A stretch of 64,000 nt of DNA from Pseudomonadota bacterium (GCA_023425645.1 JAFACG010000002.1:51250-115249), one strand, 5' to 3'. Counted from the first letter of the stretch, positions 35,805 through 47,105 are shown. Program-made: numbers and translations. Notes: generated by a model from the sequence alone, not told the origin.

Positions 35805-36608
35805 ATGACCGTCCCCGCCGTTTTTGACTTTCACCCCGGCACGGCGCCTTTGCTGATCTCCATGCCGCATGCCGGAACCTATGTGCCGCCGGAGGTGGCG
35901 GCGCGCTTTACCGAGCCGGCCCGCCAGGTGCCGGACACCGACTGGCATCTGCCGCGCCTGTACGCCTGCGCCCGCGAATTGGGCGCGTCCGTGCTGGTGG
36001 CCAATTATTCGCGCTTCGTGGTGGACCAGAACCGTCCGCCCGATAACGCCAGCCTGTATCCCGGCCAGAGCGTCACCGGCCTGTGCCCCTTGGACACCTT
36101 TGGCGATGAGCCCGTCTACCTGCCCGGCCAGGAGCCCGACGAGCTGGAGATCGCCCAGCGCCGCGAGGCGGTCTGGCGGCCGTATCACCAGCAGCTGGAG
36201 CGGGAGCTGGCGCGCCTGCGCAGCCTGCATGGCCGCGTCGTGCTGTGGGACGCCCATTCCATCCGCTCCGTAGTGCCGCGTTTCTTCGAGGGCCGTCTGC
36301 CCGATCTGAACTTCGGCACCGCCGACGGCGCCAGCTGCGCCCCCGGACTGAGCGCGCGCCTGATGGCGGCGGCCCAGGCCGACGGCCGCTACAGCAGCGT
36401 GCTCAACGGCCGCTTCAAAGGGGGCTACATCACCCGCCGCTATGGCAATCCGGAACAGGGTGTGCATGCCGTGCAACTGGAGATGGCGCAGTGCTGCTAC
36501 ATGCAGGAGCACTGGCCTTTCGATTACCAGGAAGAGCCCGCCCGCCGCATCCAGCCCCTGATCGAGACCTTGCTGCGCGAGGCGCTGGCGTTCGCCGGGC
36601 AGGATTGA
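35805..36608 (+). CDS. N-formylglutamate amidohydrolase family (HutG-like)
   Basis: 267 residues. Family landmarks: ISMPHAGTYVPPEVAARF, VDQNRPPDNASLYPG, LCPLDTFGDEPVYLPG, LWDAHSIRSVVPRFFEGRLPDLNFG (metal ligands), and a C-terminal GYITRRYGNPEQGVHAVQLEMAQCCYM. In histidine catabolism it releases formate from N-formyl-L-glutamate; here there is no other hut gene, so the substrate may be another N-formyl or N-acyl amino acid. Last gene of the amide operon. Confidence 0.92.
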   Translation: MTVPAVFDFHPGTAPLLISMPHAGTYVPPEVAARFTEPARQVPDTDWHLPRLYACARELGASVLVANYSRFVVDQNRPPDNASLYPGQSVTGLCPLDTFGDEPVYLPGQEPDELEIAQRREAVWRPYHQQLERELARLRSLHGRVVLWDAHSIRSVVPRFFEGRLPDLNFGTADGASCAPGLSARLMAAAQADGRYSSVLNGRFKGGYITRRYGNPEQGVHAVQLEMAQCCYMQEHWPFDYQEEPARRIQPLIETLLREALAFAGQD

Positions 36609-36668
36609 ACCTGCGCCGGGGGCGCTACACTATCGCCTTGGCCGCAGTGGCCGTAGAGCGATGACACG

Positions 36669-37517
36669 ATGCCTGACCATACACCGCCCCTGTTCGGGCG
36701 CCTTTGCTGTCCCCTGGACGGCCAACTCCTGACCTTGCAGGAGCGCAGCTGGCGCTGCCCGGCGGGCCATTGTTTCGACGTGGCCGGCCAGGGCTACGTC
36801 AATCTGCTGCCGGTGCAGAACAAGCGCTCGCGCGACCCTGGCGACAGCAAGGAGATGGTGGCGGCCCGGCGCCGCTATCTGGAATCGGGCGTGTATGCGC
36901 CCGTTGCCGCCGGCGTGGCGCGCCTGCTGATGGACGGCCTGGAAGGGCAGGCCCCTTATGCCTGCCTGGACGCCGGCTGCGGGGAGGGTTATTACCTGCG
37001 CCGCCTGCAGGAGCGGGACGAGCGCGGCGAGCTGGCCCTGATAGGGCTGGACATCTCCAAGTGGGCGGTCATGGCAGGGGCCCGCAGCTCGCCGGGCATG
37101 CGCTGGCTGGTGGGCAGCAACGCGCACCTGCCCGTACCCGAGGCCAGCCTGGATGCGCTGATCTGCATGTTCGGCTTTCCCGTCTACGAGGAGTTCCGGC
37201 GCGCGCTCAAGCCCGGCGGCCTGCTGCTGCAGGTGGAGGCGGGGGCGGATCACCTGGTGGAGCTGCGCCGTATCATCTATCCCAGCCTCAAAGCCGAGAA
37301 GCCGCCGTCCCAGGAGCCGCCGGAGGGCTTCAGCCTGGAGGCCGACGAGCGTCTGTCCTTCGCGATTGCGCTGCGGTCCCAGGCGCAGATCGCCGATCTG
37401 CTGCTGATGACGCCCCACCTGTTCCGCGCCAGCGTGCAGGGGCTGGAACAGGCGCGCGCCCTGGCGCGCCTGGATTTGACGGTGGATGTGCGGCTGAGCG
37501 CCTGCCGTCGTCTGTAG
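36669..37517 (+). CDS. rlmA: 23S rRNA (guanine-N1)-methyltransferase RlmA family
   Basis: 282 residues. N-terminal Cys4/His zinc ribbon (CCPLDGQLL ... WRCPAGHCFD), then GQGYVNLLPVQNKRSRDPGDSKEMVAARR, a highly specific RlmA signature, and a Class I SAM domain (CLDAGCGEGYYL, LDISKWAV, LVGSNAHLPVPEASLDAL). Methylates G745 (RlmA-I) or G748 of 23S rRNA domain II; orthology to the I or II type cannot be settled here. Begins 60 bases after the amidohydrolase. Confidence 0.93.
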   Translation: MPDHTPPLFGRLCCPLDGQLLTLQERSWRCPAGHCFDVAGQGYVNLLPVQNKRSRDPGDSKEMVAARRRYLESGVYAPVAAGVARLLMDGLEGQAPYACLDAGCGEGYYLRRLQERDERGELALIGLDISKWAVMAGARSSPGMRWLVGSNAHLPVPEASLDALICMFGFPVYEEFRRALKPGGLLLQVEAGADHLVELRRIIYPSLKAEKPPSQEPPEGFSLEADERLSFAIALRSQAQIADLLLMTPHLFRASVQGLEQARALARLDLTVDVRLSACRRL

Positions 37518-37522
37518 ACGGC

Positions 37523-39100
37523 TCAGTCGCTCTTGGGGGGGCGCCCCGGCAGGCCGACTATCTCAACACGGTTGCGTCCGTTGCGCTTGGCGTCGTACAA
37601 GGCCTGGTCGGCCATTTTCAGTACCTCGGCCTGGTCGGAAGCGTGCACCGGCCAGTGAGCCACGCCGATGGAAATGGTGATGTTCTGGCCCACTGGGCTT
37701 TCGGTACGGCTGACCAGGTTGCGCAGGCGTTCGGCCAATTGGGCGGCCTGCTCGATGTTCTGATTGGGCAGGAACAGGAAGAATTCTTCGCCGCCCGCAC
37801 GGCAGAGGACGTCGGTATCGCGGGTGCAGGCGCGCATGGTGTCCGCCAGGAAGCGCAGCACCAGGTCCCCGGCATCATGACCGTAGGTGTCGTTCACCAA
37901 TTTGAAATGGTCGATGTCGCAGGCCAGCACGGCAAAGGGCAAGTCGGCCTCCTTCCATTGCTGCAGGGCCGAAGCCATGCCGCGCCGGTTCATCAGTCCG
38001 GTCAGCGGATCGGTATTGCGCTCCTGGTCCATGACGCCGATCTTGCGGTTCAGCTTCTTCAGGCCGATCAGCATGGCCAGCTTGATCTGCCGCGCCTCGA
38101 AATACCAGGCATGCACTTTCTCGATGCGTTCGCTGGCGCTGGGCGAATCCCAGTGCGGCGCCGTGCGGGCCAGCTTGCGCAAGGGCTTGGCGATCAGCAG
38201 GGCCAGCATCCAGATCAGGACCAGCACCAGCAGAAAAAAAGGAATGGTGTTGCGCAGCACCTTGGCCAGCAAGGCGTCCAGCTCGTTGAGCACCACATGG
38301 GTGGGGCGCTGCACCACCACGCCCCACTGGATGTCGCGGGCCGGCGCAAAGCCGGCCAGCATGTCCACGCCTTGCGAGTTGACCAGGGGCATGGCGCTGG
38401 CCTTGCCCTGGATGACGGCGTCGATGGCCTGGTTGCCCTGCACCACCTCGCCGATGCGGCTGCGGTCCTGGTGGTAGATCAGCCGCTTGTCCTTGTCCAC
38501 CACGTAGATCTGCGAGCCGTCGCGGTAGAAATGTTCGCCCAGCAAGGTGTTCAGGCTGTTGGGCTCATGCAGGTAGATGGTGCCGCCCACCAGGCCCACA
38601 TAGTCCCCGCCGGCGTCCACGATGGGGTGCGACAGGAAGATCAGCAGGCGCCCGGTGCTGGATACATAAGGCTGGCTGACCGTGGGCAGCTTGGCGTTCA
38701 GCGCCTGGCGCACGCCGCTGCTGGCCAGCGTGGCGCCCAGCAGGCCCAGATCCGGCGGAGAGTTGGCCAGCACCTTGCCTTCCTCGTTCAGGATCAGCAC
38801 CGAGTTGAAGCTGTTGTTCTGCTCCTTCAGGCGATGCGCTTCGGCGCCCAGTTGCCAGGACTGGTGCATGTTCAGGGACAAGACGCGCGCGCTGTAGGCC
38901 AATTGCTGCTGCAGCGTGTCGACGAATTGGTCCGTGCTGCTGGCCAGCTTCAGCGCATAGGCGCGGTTGTTTTCCAGCGACTGCTCGAGCAGGATGGAGC
39001 GTTCGGCCGAGTAGGCGCCGTACAGGGTGTAGCCCAGGGTCAGCAGGCTGCTGGAAGTGGCCAGCAGCAGGATCAGCCGGCGCAGGTCAACTAAAAACAT
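37523..39100 (-). CDS. Membrane diguanylate cyclase: Cache domain and GGDEF
   Basis: 525 residues. N-terminal TM helix, a large periplasmic double-Cache-like sensor (residues ~40-270, LANSPPDLGLLG, VSQPYVSSTGRLLIFLSHPIVDAGGDYVGLVGGTIYL, YVVDKDKRLIYHQDRSRIG), a second TM helix (FLLVLVLIWMLALLIA), a short HAMP-like linker, and a cytoplasmic GGDEF domain. The active-site motif is GGEEF in CRAGGEEFFLF, with the RxxD inhibitory I-site (RDTD) five residues before it, so it is probably an active, feedback-inhibited cyclase. ATG 39100 is preferred because the -10 TATAAT at 39172-39177 would place transcription start near the alternative GTG at 39166. Confidence 0.92.
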   Translation of the reverse strand: MFLVDLRRLILLLATSSSLLTLGYTLYGAYSAERSILLEQSLENNRAYALKLASSTDQFVDTLQQQLAYSARVLSLNMHQSWQLGAEAHRLKEQNNSFNSVLILNEEGKVLANSPPDLGLLGATLASSGVRQALNAKLPTVSQPYVSSTGRLLIFLSHPIVDAGGDYVGLVGGTIYLHEPNSLNTLLGEHFYRDGSQIYVVDKDKRLIYHQDRSRIGEVVQGNQAIDAVIQGKASAMPLVNSQGVDMLAGFAPARDIQWGVVVQRPTHVVLNELDALLAKVLRNTIPFFLLVLVLIWMLALLIAKPLRKLARTAPHWDSPSASERIEKVHAWYFEARQIKLAMLIGLKKLNRKIGVMDQERNTDPLTGLMNRRGMASALQQWKEADLPFAVLACDIDHFKLVNDTYGHDAGDLVLRFLADTMRACTRDTDVLCRAGGEEFFLFLPNQNIEQAAQLAERLRNLVSRTESPVGQNITISIGVAHWPVHASDQAEVLKMADQALYDAKRNGRNRVEIVGLPGRPPKSD

Positions 39101-39171
39101 GAAAGGGAGCGTGTGGATGGAGGAGGGGCGGCAGGCAGCGCCAAGCGCGGGTTGGCGACGTTTCACGGCTC

Positions 39172-39198
39172 ATTATACGGAAAGAAATGTTTTGTCAC
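39172..39198 (-). promoter_or_regulatory. Putative sigma70-type promoter of the GGDEF gene
   Basis: On the minus strand, TATAAT (39172-39177) with GTGACA (39193-39198), 15-base spacer, a little short. The perfect -10 is notable in this GC-rich DNA and decides the cyclase start codon. Confidence 0.45.
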
Positions 39199-39366
39199 CG
39201 GTCGGGCGTCCGCAAGGCGCGGCGAGGGGGCCGGGTCGAGCCACCTCGGCAGTACAACGTGTAAGATGAGGTGTGGCGCTCGCCATTGTCCATTTACCAC
39301 AGACACTTAGCAGGCCTTGCAGATTGGCGGTGTCGGGCAGGTGTCCTTTTTCACGGAGATCCCGAT

Positions 39367-42120
<2,754 letters not shown>

Positions 42121-42159
42121 GCCGGTTTTTGTAAACTGCCTTGACGGCAAGATTTCGCC

Positions 42160-42223
42160 TGCGCCAGCGGCCCGGGATCTGCTCCTGAACGTTCACGAGC
42201 AGGTACCCAGCGCCGCTGGCGCA
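42160..42223. repeat. Nested inverted repeats between acnA and DUF2061
   Basis: Outer arms TGCGCCAGCGGC (42160-42171) and GCCGCTGGCGCA (42212-42223) are perfect 12-bp complements. Between them lies GCTC-c-TGAACGTTCA-c-GAGC, itself a palindrome (42181-42200), and partial GGGATC/GGTACCC arms. The 64-base stretch can fold into one long, almost continuous hairpin. It falls at the 3' end of both convergent genes (DUF2061 stops at 42193), so a bidirectional terminator or small repeat element is possible. No T-run. Confidence 0.6.
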
Positions 42224-42432
42224 CTTGTACGTCCCTCGTTCCGGCGCATGCGCCGGTCTTTGAGACGCGTCCAGAGTTTGTCATGCAGCGGCATCAAGGT
42301 GACGTTGCAGATGGGTTCGACGACGGCGGCCACGCCGCCCGTCGCCAGCGAACCCGTGAATGCATAGGTCACGGCGAAGGCGACGGACATGTGCAGGGCA
42401 ACCTGGCTTGTCTTGAAGGCGAGAAGAAGCAT
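42193..42432 (-). CDS. DUF2061 small membrane protein
   Basis: 79 residues: AFKTSQVALHMSVAFAVTYAFTGSLATGGVAAVVEPICNVT followed by a basic tail (DKLWTRLKDRRMRRNEG). DUF2061 family, two transmembrane segments, unknown function, often annotated as predicted membrane protein. Start at ATG 42432 with GGTGGATTCATC upstream; a longer in-frame open frame reaches 42546 but crosses the Fur box. Its last codons lie inside the nested repeat. Fur box upstream suggests iron control. Confidence 0.75.
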   Translation of the reverse strand: MLLLAFKTSQVALHMSVAFAVTYAFTGSLATGGVAAVVEPICNVTLMPLHDKLWTRLKDRRMRRNEGRTSAPAALGTCS

Positions 42433-42458
42433 GATGAATCCACCGATAGTGTTTTCTA

Positions 42459-42477
42459 AATGATAATCACTATCATT
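42459..42477. promoter_or_regulatory. Candidate Fur box between DUF2061 and the MFS gene
   Basis: AATGATAATCACTATCATT, an inverted repeat with arms AATGATA / TATCATT around a five-base centre, one mismatch from the Fur 7-1-7 core TGATAAT-n-ATTATCA. It lies in the 173-base divergent gap, so ferric uptake regulator could repress both genes when iron is high. Confidence 0.75.
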
Positions 42478-42605
42478 GGCGCGAACCATTTTGTATTTTT
42501 CATCGAGCTTATCAATTTTGTATATCGGCCCGGCGCGCAAGCGCACGGGCCGGTTTATTGAATATGACTATGCGGCGCGCCCGACGAGCCAATGGAAAGA
42601 GAAAA

Positions 42606-44015
42606 ATGCAAAGTGTTCAAGAAGCATCCTGGTCGGAGCTGTTGTGGGGCCGCAATGGCCTGCGTTCGCTGGCTCTGGCCGGCGGGGTGGCGGTTCACGC
42701 CATCAATGTGTATGTGGCCACCACCATCCTGCCTTCGGTCGTGCAGGACATCGGCGGGCTGGAATACTACGCCTGGAATACCACGCTGTTCGTGGTGGCC
42801 TCCATCCTGGGTTCTGCGCTGTCGCCGCAGTTCCTGGAAAAGCTGGGCCTGCGGCAGGGCTTTCTGGTGTCGCTGCTGGTATTCGCGCTGGGCACGACGT
42901 TCTGCGCCCTTGCCCCCTCCATGCCTTTCCTGCTGTTCGCGCGCACCTTGCAGGGGCTGGGCGGCGGCTTGCTGCTGGGGCTGAGCTATTCGTCCATCCG
43001 CCTGGTGTTCGAGGAACGCCTCTGGCCCCGGGCCATGGCGCTGGTATCGAGCATGTGGGGCGTGGCCACCTTGTCGGGGCCTGCCATCGGGGGCGTCTTC
43101 GCCCAGATGGGAGAGTGGCGCCTGGCCTTCTGGAGCGTGCTGCCCTGCGCCCTGGGGCTGGCCGTGCTGGTCTGGACCCAGTTGCGCGATGCGCGCCGTC
43201 CCGATGCGCCCAAGTCCGGGTCCACGCTGGGCAAGGTGCTGCTGCTGACCTCTTCCGTGCTGGTCATGTCGGCGGGCAGCCTGTCCAGTTCCTGGCTGGT
43301 CAACCTGGCCGGCGTGCTGGGCGGGGCCGTGCTGGTGTACGTCATGGCCCTGGCAGACCGCGGTTCGGCCAGCCGGCTGTTCCCGCAAGGCACGTATTCC
43401 CTGGGCACGGCGCTGGGCAGCCTGTATGCCGGCATCGGCCTGGTCAGCGTGGCCGTGGCCACGGAAATCTTCATTCCCTACTTTCTGCAGATCATCCACC
43501 ACATGACGCCGCTCAAGGCCGGCTACCTGACCGCCTTGATGTCCGGAGGCTGGACCCTGGGCTCCATCGCCAGCTCCAGCCGCAGCATGAAGGCGGCCGA
43601 CAGGCTCATCATCATCGGCCCTTTGCTCTCGGGCCTGTCCCTGGCGGCGCTGGGCGTGCTGATTCCCTGGCAGGGCCTGGCCAGCGGCCCGGACTATTCC
43701 TGGCTGCTGTATTTGTCCTTGCTGGGGGTGGGCGTGGGCATAGGCCTGGCCTGGCCGCATCTGCTGACGCGGGTGTTCCATTCGGCGCCCAAGGGGCAGG
43801 AGAACATCGCCTCGGCGGCGATCACCACGCTGCAGTTGTTCACCATGGCGCTGGGCGCGGCCATGGCGGGCATCATCACCACGGCGGCCGGCTTCGTGGA
43901 CCCGGGCGGCGTGCAGGGCGCGCGCCATTCGGCTCAGGTGCTGCTGCTGGTCTTCGCCCTGGCCCCCGTGCTCGCGGCCCTCTTGTCGGGGCCCGCGCGC
44001 CGGGTGCGTCCGTAA
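42606..44015 (+). CDS. MFS drug/metabolite exporter, EmrB/QacA-like
   Basis: 469 residues, about fourteen hydrophobic segments. Motifs: VYVATTILPSVVQDIGG (DHA2 motif D1 style), LFARTLQGLGGGLLLGLSYSSI, WGVATLSGPAIGGVFAQMGEWRLAFW (motif C antiporter GPxxGG). ATG 42606 is chosen because GGAAAGAG is 5 bases upstream and the earlier in-frame ATG 42564 lacks a ribosome site. The Fur box upstream makes an iron-linked exporter (siderophore or metal chelate) plausible, like AlcS-type siderophore exporters; no siderophore gene is adjacent, so this is inference. Confidence 0.85.
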   Translation: MQSVQEASWSELLWGRNGLRSLALAGGVAVHAINVYVATTILPSVVQDIGGLEYYAWNTTLFVVASILGSALSPQFLEKLGLRQGFLVSLLVFALGTTFCALAPSMPFLLFARTLQGLGGGLLLGLSYSSIRLVFEERLWPRAMALVSSMWGVATLSGPAIGGVFAQMGEWRLAFWSVLPCALGLAVLVWTQLRDARRPDAPKSGSTLGKVLLLTSSVLVMSAGSLSSSWLVNLAGVLGGAVLVYVMALADRGSASRLFPQGTYSLGTALGSLYAGIGLVSVAVATEIFIPYFLQIIHHMTPLKAGYLTALMSGGWTLGSIASSSRSMKAADRLIIIGPLLSGLSLAALGVLIPWQGLASGPDYSWLLYLSLLGVGVGIGLAWPHLLTRVFHSAPKGQENIASAAITTLQLFTMALGAAMAGIITTAAGFVDPGGVQGARHSAQVLLLVFALAPVLAALLSGPARRVRP

Positions 44016-44029
44016 GCAGAAGCGCCTGA

Positions 44030-44875
44030 TCAGGCGGCCTTGGGCAGGCGGAACAGTTCGGGGTCCGGGCCCAGGCGGCCGCCGGCCTGATCCAGGGCGG
44101 CGATGTCCGCCATGTCCTGGGCGCTCAGCTCGAAACTGAAGATGTCGAAGTTCTCGCGCTGGCGCTCGGGCGAGTTCGACTTGGTGATCACCATATTGCC
44201 CAGCTGCACCTGCCAGCGCAGCACGATCTGTGCGAGCGTGCGGCCGTGCTGTTTGGCGATGCGCTGCAGCACCGGATTGTCCCACAGCGTGCCCAGTCCC
44301 AACGGGCTCCATGCCTGGGTCTGCATGGCGTGATCATGGTGGTAGTGGCGCAGCTCGGACTGCTGGAAGCCGGGGTGCAGCTCGATCTGGTTGAGCACCG
44401 GCAGCACGCCGGTCTTGTCCAGCAGGGTCTGCAGGTGATGCGGCTGGAAGTTGCACACGCCGATGGACTTGATCAGGCCTTCGTTGCGCAAATTGATCAG
44501 CATTTCCCAGGACTGCACGAACTGGCCGATCTTGGGCACGGGCCAGTGGATCAGGTACAGGTCCACATAATCCAGTTGCAGCTTGTCCAGGCTCTCCTTG
44601 AAGGCCTTCTGGGTGTTCTCGTGGCCGTGCATGTCGTTCCACAGCTTGGTGGTCACGAACAGTTCCTCACGTCGCAGGCCGGACTGGCGTATGCCCTGGC
44701 CGACCTCGGCTTCGTTGCCGTAGATGGCGGCCGTATCGATCAGGCGGTACCCCGTTTCGATGGCGCTGCAGACGACGTCGGCCGTGCGGGCGGCTTCGAC
44801 CTGCCAGACGCCCAGGCCCAGTTGCGGGGCGGTGTTGCCGTCGTGGAAGGTAATGGTAGGGGGTGTAGTGGACAT
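44030..44875 (-). CDS. Aldo/keto reductase (2,5-diketo-gluconate reductase-like)
   Basis: 281 residues. AKR motifs: PQLGLGVWQV, GYRLIDTAAIYGNEAEVG (Asp, Tyr), VTTKLW (Lys), LIHWPVP (His), and an SNSPERQRENFDIF NADPH-phosphate loop (K-S-N-S-x-x-x-R). This is the AKR5/DkgA/DkgB type, NADPH-dependent carbonyl reductase with broad specificity. Converges with the MFS gene across 14 bases; its stop lies in a perfect CGCCTGATCAGGCG palindrome (44023-44036). Confidence 0.93.
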   Translation of the reverse strand: MSTTPPTITFHDGNTAPQLGLGVWQVEAARTADVVCSAIETGYRLIDTAAIYGNEAEVGQGIRQSGLRREELFVTTKLWNDMHGHENTQKAFKESLDKLQLDYVDLYLIHWPVPKIGQFVQSWEMLINLRNEGLIKSIGVCNFQPHHLQTLLDKTGVLPVLNQIELHPGFQQSELRHYHHDHAMQTQAWSPLGLGTLWDNPVLQRIAKQHGRTLAQIVLRWQVQLGNMVITKSNSPERQRENFDIFSFELSAQDMADIAALDQAGGRLGPDPELFRLPKAA

Positions 44876-44945
44876 AGGTTTCTCCTAGGTTTCTGCGCGG
44901 CAGACCGGATGGCGGACAACCGGCGCGAATGCCGCGCGGCGAGGC

Positions 44946-44976
44946 CCTGCGCGGTCCAGACGGCGGACCGCGCAGG
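44946..44976. repeat. Strong hairpin upstream of the AKR gene; part of a 378-base non-coding stretch (44876-45253)
   Basis: CCTGCGCGGTCC and GGACCGCGCAGG form a perfect 12-bp stem with a 7-base loop. The rest of the gap contains a GC-rich GCTTGCCGCCCCC-AAGGGGGCG element, a poly-T run near 45140 and a TGCGCC/GGCGCA hairpin (45151-45171) around TTATATA, a possible -10 region for panB. No gene is convincing here. Confidence 0.55.
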
Positions 44977-45013
44977 TGCGTAAAGCAAAAAAATTTACCC
45001 TCGCGCCGCGCCT

Positions 45014-45038
45014 TCGGCTTGCCGCCCCCAAGGGGGCG
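45014..45038. repeat. GC-rich hairpin repeat unit (copy 1)
   Basis: CGGCTTGCCGCCCCC followed by AAGGGGGCG, with a TTTT run after, forms a self-complementary hairpin. A related unit with GCCCCAAGGGGCGGCAAGC in the opposite orientation lies at 58861-58882. Such elements are common between genes in Alcaligenaceae-like genomes. Whether it terminates transcription is uncertain. Confidence 0.4.
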
Positions 45039-45253
45039 TTTTCTATCTCGGGCGCTCCGGCGGCCCGGCGATAAAAAAGACGAGAATCCGCGAGGGATGG
45101 GCACACGGACCTTGTGTGCGGGCAGGAAGTTGGCTTATTGTTTTTTTTCCTGCGCCGATTATATAGGCGCAGAGTGGATTTTTACCTAACGTTTTGCAAT
45201 TAGCATCATTCATATTCCCATATTTTGATAAATGGGCTTAAGTTGGAGTAAGT

Positions 45254-46075
45254 ATGAGCGTACACAGCACGCAGGCGCGCCTGAGCGTACCCGCCTTGAT
45301 GGCTTACAAGGGCAAGCAGAAGATCGCCTCGCTGACCGCCTACATTGCGCCCATCGCGCGCATGCTGGACGAGCATATGGACATGATTCTGGTGGGCGAC
45401 TCCACGGCCATGGTGGGCTATGCCATGCCGGACACCCTGAGCATCACGGTGGACATGATGGCCGCGCACGCCGCCGCCGTGGTGCGCGCCACGCAGCACG
45501 CCTGCATCGTGGTGGACATGCCCTTCGGCAGCTACCAGCAGTCCCCCCAGCAGGCCTTCGCCAATGCCTCGCGCATGCTGGCTGCCAGCGGCGCCCAGGC
45601 GGTCAAGCTCGAAGGCGGACAGGTCATGGCCGAAACCACGCGCTTCCTGGTGGAGCGCGGCGTGCCGGTGCTGGCCCACGTCGGGCTGATGCCGCAGTAC
45701 GTGAACACCATGGGCGGCTACAAGGCCCAGGGCATGAATGACGCCGCCGCCCAGCGCGTGCTGGAAGACGCGGTGGCGCACGCCCAGGCGGGCGCCTGGG
45801 GCGTGGTGCTGGAAGGTGTGGCCGAAGGCCTGGGCCGGCGCATCACGGAATCCATCGCCATTCCCACCATCGGCATCGGCGCTTCGCCCGCCTGCGACGG
45901 CCAGGTGCTGGTCACCGAGGACATCCTGGGGCTGACCAGCGGCAAGATCCCGAAATTCGCCAAGCCCTATGCCGACGTGGGCGCGCTGATCTCCCAGGCA
46001 GCCGCGCAATACGGCGCCGAGGTGCGCGACGGGACTTTTCCGTCGCTGGAACATTGTTTCGGCGTGAAACGCTAG
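45254..46075 (+). CDS. panB: 3-methyl-2-oxobutanoate hydroxymethyltransferase
   Basis: 273 residues, the typical PanB length. Landmarks: KQKIASLTAYIAPIARMLDE, MILVGDSTAMVGYAMPDT, VVDMPFGSYQQSPQQAFANA, VKLEGG, LMPQYVNTMGGYKAQGM, and IPTIGIGASPACDGQVLV plus EDILGL. Catalyses the first committed step of pantothenate synthesis, a TIM-barrel aldol-type addition of a C1 unit from methylene-THF. ATG preceded by GGAGTAAGT. panC is not adjacent. Confidence 0.97.
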   Translation: MSVHSTQARLSVPALMAYKGKQKIASLTAYIAPIARMLDEHMDMILVGDSTAMVGYAMPDTLSITVDMMAAHAAAVVRATQHACIVVDMPFGSYQQSPQQAFANASRMLAASGAQAVKLEGGQVMAETTRFLVERGVPVLAHVGLMPQYVNTMGGYKAQGMNDAAAQRVLEDAVAHAQAGAWGVVLEGVAEGLGRRITESIAIPTIGIGASPACDGQVLVTEDILGLTSGKIPKFAKPYADVGALISQAAAQYGAEVRDGTFPSLEHCFGVKR

Positions 46076-46139
46076 TGCGGCAAACTATTCCGCATTAGAA
46101 TATTCCATGTTCATAAATGCAGTATCCACATAAAGCGAC

Positions 46140-47105
46140 ATGGAAATCCGACAGCTTGAGGCCTTTGCGGCCGTGATGTCCGCCGGCAGCGTCACCGCTG
46201 CCGGACGCCTGCTGGACCGCTCGCAGCCCGTGGTCAGCCGCCAGATCCAGGAACTGGAACAGGAGCTGGGCTTCAGGCTGTTCACTCGCACGCGGCCCCA
46301 GGTCACCCTGACCGAGCAGGGGCGCGAGTTCTACCTGGAAGCGCGCCCCGTCCTGATGAACCTGGAGGTGCTGCAGAGCCGCGCGCTGGAGATCGCCCGC
46401 GGCGGCCTGCGCCCCTTGCGCATCGTGGCCACGCGCGCGCTGGCCGTCGGTCTGCTGCCCCAGGTGCTGGGCCTGATGGAGCAGCATGATCCCGCCTTCA
46501 AGCAGAAGCTGATCATCGACACGGTCAATGCCGAAGAGGTGGTGCAGGCCATCGATGAAGGCCGAGCCGACCTGGGCGTCACCAGCCTGCCGCTGGACAT
46601 CGACAGTTGCACCCTGCACTGGTCCGGCCAGAGCCCCTGCCTGCTGGGCGTTCCCGCCAGCAGCCCCCTGGCCGGGCGCGAGACCGTGCGCTTGAGCGAA
46701 ATCCGCGGCATGCCGCTGATCGCCGTTCAGAACCGGCATCGCCTGCGCCATACCCTGGCCACGGCCCTGCTGCGCGCCAGTCCCGAGGCTCCCGATGATA
46801 TCCGCCACATCGAAGTGACCTCGTCCCTGGAGGGCCTGGCCCTGGTGGGGCAGGGCGTGGGCGTGTCCCTGATCGACCCCTTCACGGCGCACGGCGTGCC
46901 CATGAGGAACGTGGAGCTGCGCCCCATCGACATCCACGTGCCCTACATGATGGGCGTGGTGTCCCTGAAGTCTCGCGAACTGCGCCCCGACGCCCAGCGC
47001 CTGGTGGAGGCGCTGCGCCAGTACGTGCTGCAATTCATTCCGCGCTTCGTGCTGGGCGATGACACCGGCCTGCCCAGCACGCACGACCCGTTTGACTCTC
47101 TCTGA
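46140..47105 (+). CDS. LysR family transcriptional regulator
   Basis: 321 residues. LTTR N-terminal helix-turn-helix MEIRQLEAFAAVMSAGSVTAAGRLLDRSQPVVSRQIQELEQELGF, then an effector domain with RIVATRALAVGLLPQVLGL and ADLGVTSLPLDIDS. Co-oriented with, and 47 bases upstream of, the flavin monooxygenase-like gene, so it may be read into it. Target unknown. Confidence 0.92.
   Translation: MEIRQLEAFAAVMSAGSVTAAGRLLDRSQPVVSRQIQELEQELGFRLFTRTRPQVTLTEQGREFYLEARPVLMNLEVLQSRALEIARGGLRPLRIVATRALAVGLLPQVLGLMEQHDPAFKQKLIIDTVNAEEVVQAIDEGRADLGVTSLPLDIDSCTLHWSGQSPCLLGVPASSPLAGRETVRLSEIRGMPLIAVQNRHRLRHTLATALLRASPEAPDDIRHIEVTSSLEGLALVGQGVGVSLIDPFTAHGVPMRNVELRPIDIHVPYMMGVVSLKSRELRPDAQRLVEALRQYVLQFIPRFVLGDDTGLPSTHDPFDSL

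Noticed and set aside
35805..36608. Part of a histidine utilisation operon
   Set aside because: No hutH, hutU, hutI or hutC in the vicinity; the neighbours are amide hydrolases.
44946..44976. Hairpin as terminator of a plus-strand gene
   Set aside because: No T-run downstream and no plus-strand gene ends nearby.
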